Assembly: GCF_014304815.1 (NCBI RefSeq)
Contig: NZ_CP047958.1
Coordinates: 1,302,001 to 1,366,000 of the forward strand
Source of the DNA: Synechococcus sp. MIT S9220
Lineage (GTDB): Bacteria > Cyanobacteriota > Cyanobacteriia > PCC-6307 > Cyanobiaceae
Reading direction: 5' to 3'
DNA length: 64,000 nt
Shown piece by piece: positions 61,265-64,000 of the stretch. The notes below the pieces were generated by a model. That model worked only from the letters and a program-made list of their open reading frames with translations. It did no database searches and was not told the DNA's origin. Within the stretch, counting starts at the first letter, position 1; each line of letters opens with the position of its first letter. The translations under genes and the position numbers were made by a program.

Positions 61265-62296
61265 ATGCAAAACAAAGAATGGGATTACCTCTTAAAAAAT
61301 TTTAGAAGGCTTGGTGGCAAGGCTGACAACATCGAATTAAAGGAAGGCAAAAATGGCCGGGGAATTTTTTCAATCAACCCAAGCGACAGGTCAAAAATAA
61401 TGACACCTAAAAATATACTCATCAGGCGTAGTGACATTCAACTTTGCGACAACAATATATCGGTCAAAACGAATTCCAAAACAGCGAAAGCCGAAAAAGA
61501 ATTTATCGAACACTATTACAATGAACTCTCATGGGGTAAAGGGGGGAGGAGGGATTCCCAAACATTCCTAAGCCAAATCACGTCAATGCCAATACCAATC
61601 AAAACCGACCTGGCAAGATATCGTTTTATAGACAAAGGAATATTGGGTTACCAGGACAATACGGAGACACTTCTAGAAAGATTTATTGACGAAAGAGCAT
61701 TTCAATTCAAGGGAGAAAGCGTTTTAGTTCCAATGCTCGAACTCGTGAATCACAGCAACTATGCACCACCATTCCGGGCCACCAAAGCCGGCCTAGAAAC
61801 CCCACCATTACCCCCCACACACTCAGAACTATTGCATAAGTACAGCGGTAAAAATAGCCCAATGAGCTTATGGAGAACCTATGGATTCTCATCAAAAGGC
61901 ATAGCCGCCTACAGCATTCCCTTTGAGATCAGAATCAATCAACTATCAATTATTTTTAGATGCTTCGGACAACAAGAAGCGGGAAACGAGAGAAGCAACA
62001 CAGGAACTATTGATTCGAAAATATTGTCGATCGACTCTTTTCCCGCTGGGTGCCAATCCCACAAACTGCCATTCGCCAAACTTATTTCAATTATTTCTCC
62101 CATGGGAGCAAAGCCTGATCTCGCCAAAAACCTGATTGCATTCATTCAAAACATAAATATCCAAGCCAGGAAAAAATTATTGGATGCCATTCAAGCACAA
62201 GCGAAATACCAAGCACCTGAGCTCTGCGCAGCCTTAAGATACGAAATCGAGATGATTCAAGCCTCTCTAGAGGCCACAGAATTATCTGAACCTTGA
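61265..62296 (+). CDS. SET-domain lysine methyltransferase-like protein
   Basis: A 343-residue protein of the Rubisco large-subunit/SETD3-type SET family. KEGKNGRGIFSINPSDRSKI is the SET start (GRGIF), ERAFQFKGESVLVPMLELVN and HSNYAPP form the conserved xVPxxDxxNH-like SAM and lysine site, and YGFSSKGIAAYSIPFEIRIN stands in for the later Tyr block. Two further helical segments follow, including SPMGAKPDLAKNLIAFIQNI. The gene is strongly AT-rich compared with its neighbours and lies in a small insert, so horizontal acquisition is likely. The target protein is unknown. Confidence 0.8.
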   Translation: MQNKEWDYLLKNFRRLGGKADNIELKEGKNGRGIFSINPSDRSKIMTPKNILIRRSDIQLCDNNISVKTNSKTAKAEKEFIEHYYNELSWGKGGRRDSQTFLSQITSMPIPIKTDLARYRFIDKGILGYQDNTETLLERFIDERAFQFKGESVLVPMLELVNHSNYAPPFRATKAGLETPPLPPTHSELLHKYSGKNSPMSLWRTYGFSSKGIAAYSIPFEIRINQLSIIFRCFGQQEAGNERSNTGTIDSKILSIDSFPAGCQSHKLPFAKLISIISPMGAKPDLAKNLIAFIQNINIQARKKLLDAIQAQAKYQAPELCAALRYEIEMIQASLEATELSEP

Positions 62297-62838
62297 AGAA
62301 CATCCTCACAAAAGCTGGCACCTAGCGATGACACAAACTCGACAAAATTTAAATCATTAATGACATCGCTATTTCTAGCGACTAAACTCAAAGCATGCGA
62401 TTTCAGTCCTGCAATATCATCTACTCTGTAAACGCTCATGACATTCAAAAGAGCATGAGGGCTATTAGCGTCAAGCGAAAGGGCACACATAATTTCATTT
62501 CTCGACTGGTCAAGATCACCAATATCTTTATAGAGAGAACCTAATTTCATACGCGCATCAAACAGATCAGGGCTAAGCGATACAGCCTGCTTACAGTGAC
62601 TAATGGCTTTTTTTAAACGACCAGTTTCCTGGCAGATATCAGCCAAATTCAAAAATACTGCGAAATGCAAGTGCCCTGATTTAAGGATCTTCTCATAGGC
62701 TGCTTCAGCGCTAAGCAAATGACCATTCTGCTGATGCCTCAAAGCCTCCTGGAACAGCAAATCTACATCTATACGCACTTGTTTCTTAAAAGCAGACTTT
62801 TGAGCCTCAGGATTCTTTGATGGCCCGAACCCAGTCAT
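62257..62838 (-). CDS. TPR-repeat protein, 193 aa
   Basis: Three to four tetratricopeptide repeats: FQEALRHQQNGHLLSAEAAY, FAVFLNLADICQETGRLKKA and ARMKLGSLYKDIGDLDQSRN (residues about 28-135). The last 50 residues have no repeat. Related marine cyanobacterial proteins carry a C-terminal glycosyl- or sulfotransferase domain, absent here, so this may be shortened. It converges on the SET gene with a 40-base overlap and is similarly AT-rich. Confidence 0.78.
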   Translation of the reverse strand: MTGFGPSKNPEAQKSAFKKQVRIDVDLLFQEALRHQQNGHLLSAEAAYEKILKSGHLHFAVFLNLADICQETGRLKKAISHCKQAVSLSPDLFDARMKLGSLYKDIGDLDQSRNEIMCALSLDANSPHALLNVMSVYRVDDIAGLKSHALSLVARNSDVINDLNFVEFVSSLGASFCEDVLQGSDNSVASREA

Positions 62839-62924
62839 GGAGAGATCAAATCAAGAACCCAACAATAAGCCACTACACATCACCACCAGCCAGACACACA
62901 GACAAAGAATTCAAACCAGAAAGC

Positions 62925-63029
62925 ATGCCAAGCGAATCAACAACGTTAGAAATCAATGAATGCATAAAACAAGGTGTTATTGAAATTCAGACAAAAGACT
63001 ACTCAGCTGCGAAGCCGATCAAGCACTGA
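62925..63029 (+). pseudogene. Truncated TPR-protein 5' end
   Basis: From the ATG at 62925 the frame reads MPSESTTLEINECIKQGVIE, then [14 protein letters not shown]. The first part looks like the opening of a TPR-type protein, but at about 63000 it runs into antisense acs sequence and stops. The rest of the gene is missing, which marks the right edge of the insert. Confidence 0.45.
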
Positions 63030-64000
63030 GCGATCCTCCAAAGTACTGGTATCACCAGTGATTTCCTGGCCGGCGGCGAGGGCGCGCAGAATCCGGCGCA
63101 TGATCTTGCCGCTTCGGGTCTTGGGCAACGCATCGCTGCATCGAATCTCATCGGGCCTGGCAATGGGACCGATCTCCTGACCCACGTGAGCCCGCAATTC
63201 TGCTACCAAGGCATCCTCCGGTTCACGTCCTGCCTCAAGGGTGACGAAGGCGACAATGCCTTCACCTTTGAGGTCATCGGGACGACCGACAACCGCGGCC
63301 TCCGCCACGGCCGGATGACTGACCAAAGCAGACTCAATCTCCATGGTGCCGAGGCGGTGACCGGAGACGTTGATCACGTCATCCACACGCCCCATCACCC
63401 AGAAGTAGCCATCAGCATCACGACGAGCGCCATCACCAGCGAAGTAGATGTGACTGCCGTCAGCGGGACGAATGTGTTCCCAGTAACTTTCACGGAAGCG
63501 CTGAGGATTGCCATGCACAGTGCGCATCATCCCCGGCCAGGGACGACGCACGACGAGGTATCCGCCTTCATCGGCTCCAACCGTGTTGCCATCCGAATCG
63601 ACAACGTCGGCTTCAATGCCAGGCAACGGCAGTGTGGCTGAACCGGGCTTGGTAGGGGTTGCTCCAGGGAGAGGGCTGATCATCACGCCACCGGTCTCGG
63701 TCTGCCACCAGGTATCGATGATCGGGCAACGACCGGAACCGATCACATCGCGGTACCACATCCAGGCTTCAGGATTGATCGGTTCCCCCACGGTGCCCAA
63801 CAACCGCAGGCTGCTCATGTCGTACTGATCGGGCACCTCACGGCCGTTTTTCATAAACGCCCGGATTGCGGTGGGAGCGGTGTAGAAGATCGTGATGCCA
63901 TGCTTCTGGATCAGCTCCCAGAACGCTCCGGGCTTGGAGGGACGCGGCGCCCCCTCATACATCACTGTGGTCGCACCGTTGGACAGCGGGCCATAAACGA
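63003..64000 (-). CDS. acs: Acetyl-CoA synthetase, C-terminal part
   Basis: Acs makes acetyl-CoA from acetate and ATP. The gene runs off the right edge of the window (frame open to 64000). [20 protein letters not shown] is the adenylation A5-like motif, [20 protein letters not shown] the A7/A8 hinge, [20 protein letters not shown] the late loop, and [20 protein letters not shown] carries the acetylatable catalytic Lys. The stop at 63003 marks the boundary with the insert. Confidence 0.96.
   Translation of the reverse strand, partial: VYGPLSNGATTVMYEGAPRPSKPGAFWELIQKHGITIFYTAPTAIRAFMKNGREVPDQYDMSSLRLLGTVGEPINPEAWMWYRDVIGSGRCPIIDTWWQTETGGVMISPLPGATPTKPGSATLPLPGIEADVVDSDGNTVGADEGGYLVVRRPWPGMMRTVHGNPQRFRESYWEHIRPADGSHIYFAGDGARRDADGYFWVMGRVDDVINVSGHRLGTMEIESALVSHPAVAEAAVVGRPDDLKGEGIVAFVTLEAGREPEDALVAELRAHVGQEIGPIARPDEIRCSDALPKTRSGKIMRRILRALAAGQEITGDTSTLEDRSVLDRLRS

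Overview
The window is chromosomal DNA of a marine picocyanobacterium, most likely a marine Synechococcus. The evidence is the gene set: Psb28, GUN4, a PAM68-type photosystem II factor, a high-light-inducible protein, an intact (non-split) dnaE, DUF1350, DUF3082, DUF4278, DUF1816 and DUF2834 proteins, a Nif11-type peptide remnant, and many very small membrane or exported proteins. The core is GC-rich and tightly packed, with many ATGA start-stop overlaps. It is interrupted by looser, more AT-rich accessory stretches.

Layout. 1-686 is the 3' part of glnA. 665-7454 is an apparent integrative element of about 6.8 kb lodged in the last codons of glnA: a tyrosine recombinase next to the left end, direct copies of the glnA 3' end at both junctions, a duplicated 21-bp arm-type repeat just inside each junction, and the displaced native glnA terminator just outside the right end. 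Its cargo is unusual: a small exported protein, a frameshifted HNH-type nuclease, two unknown proteins, a candidate structured RNA of about 170 nt, a secreted protein of three 32-residue repeats, and a small Cys/His protein. No phage structural or replication gene is visible.

7.5-28.5 kb is mostly core: a methyltransferase, an RsbW-like kinase, gun4, mnmH, psb28, two tandem AI-2E family permeases, and a long minus-strand run (rsmA, ispE, DUF3082, a 31-residue peptide, pdhB, secD, secF). A plus-strand run from a pentapeptide-repeat protein to rlmH follows. Then come a SGNH hydrolase, an SOS-type umuDC operon and a DUF481 barrel protein.

28.5-34.6 kb is a loose region of small genes (a TTG-start HLIP, several single-TM peptides, a short nuclease, DUF4278) with decayed sequence, including a deleted Nif11 leader. 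34.7-60.3 kb is core again: a KduD-like SDR, dnaG, a DMT permease, ruvA, rpsO, PAM68, dnaE, gatA, rlmB with an Arg/Asp repeat tail, mrnC, a STAS protein, carA, trpD behind a leader terminator, an ABC exporter, msrA, tRNA-Pro(TGG), a Crp-family regulator next to a PstS-like protein, a DEDDh exonuclease, a peroxiredoxin and DUF1350.

61.0-63.0 kb is a second AT-rich insert, with a SET-domain lysine methyltransferase preceded by a 47-codon frame, a TPR protein and a broken TPR fragment. It abuts acs, which runs off the right edge.

The best candidates for something undescribed are the glnA-targeting element with its divergent recombinase, the branched structured sequence it carries, and the small-ORF/SET/TPR locus.
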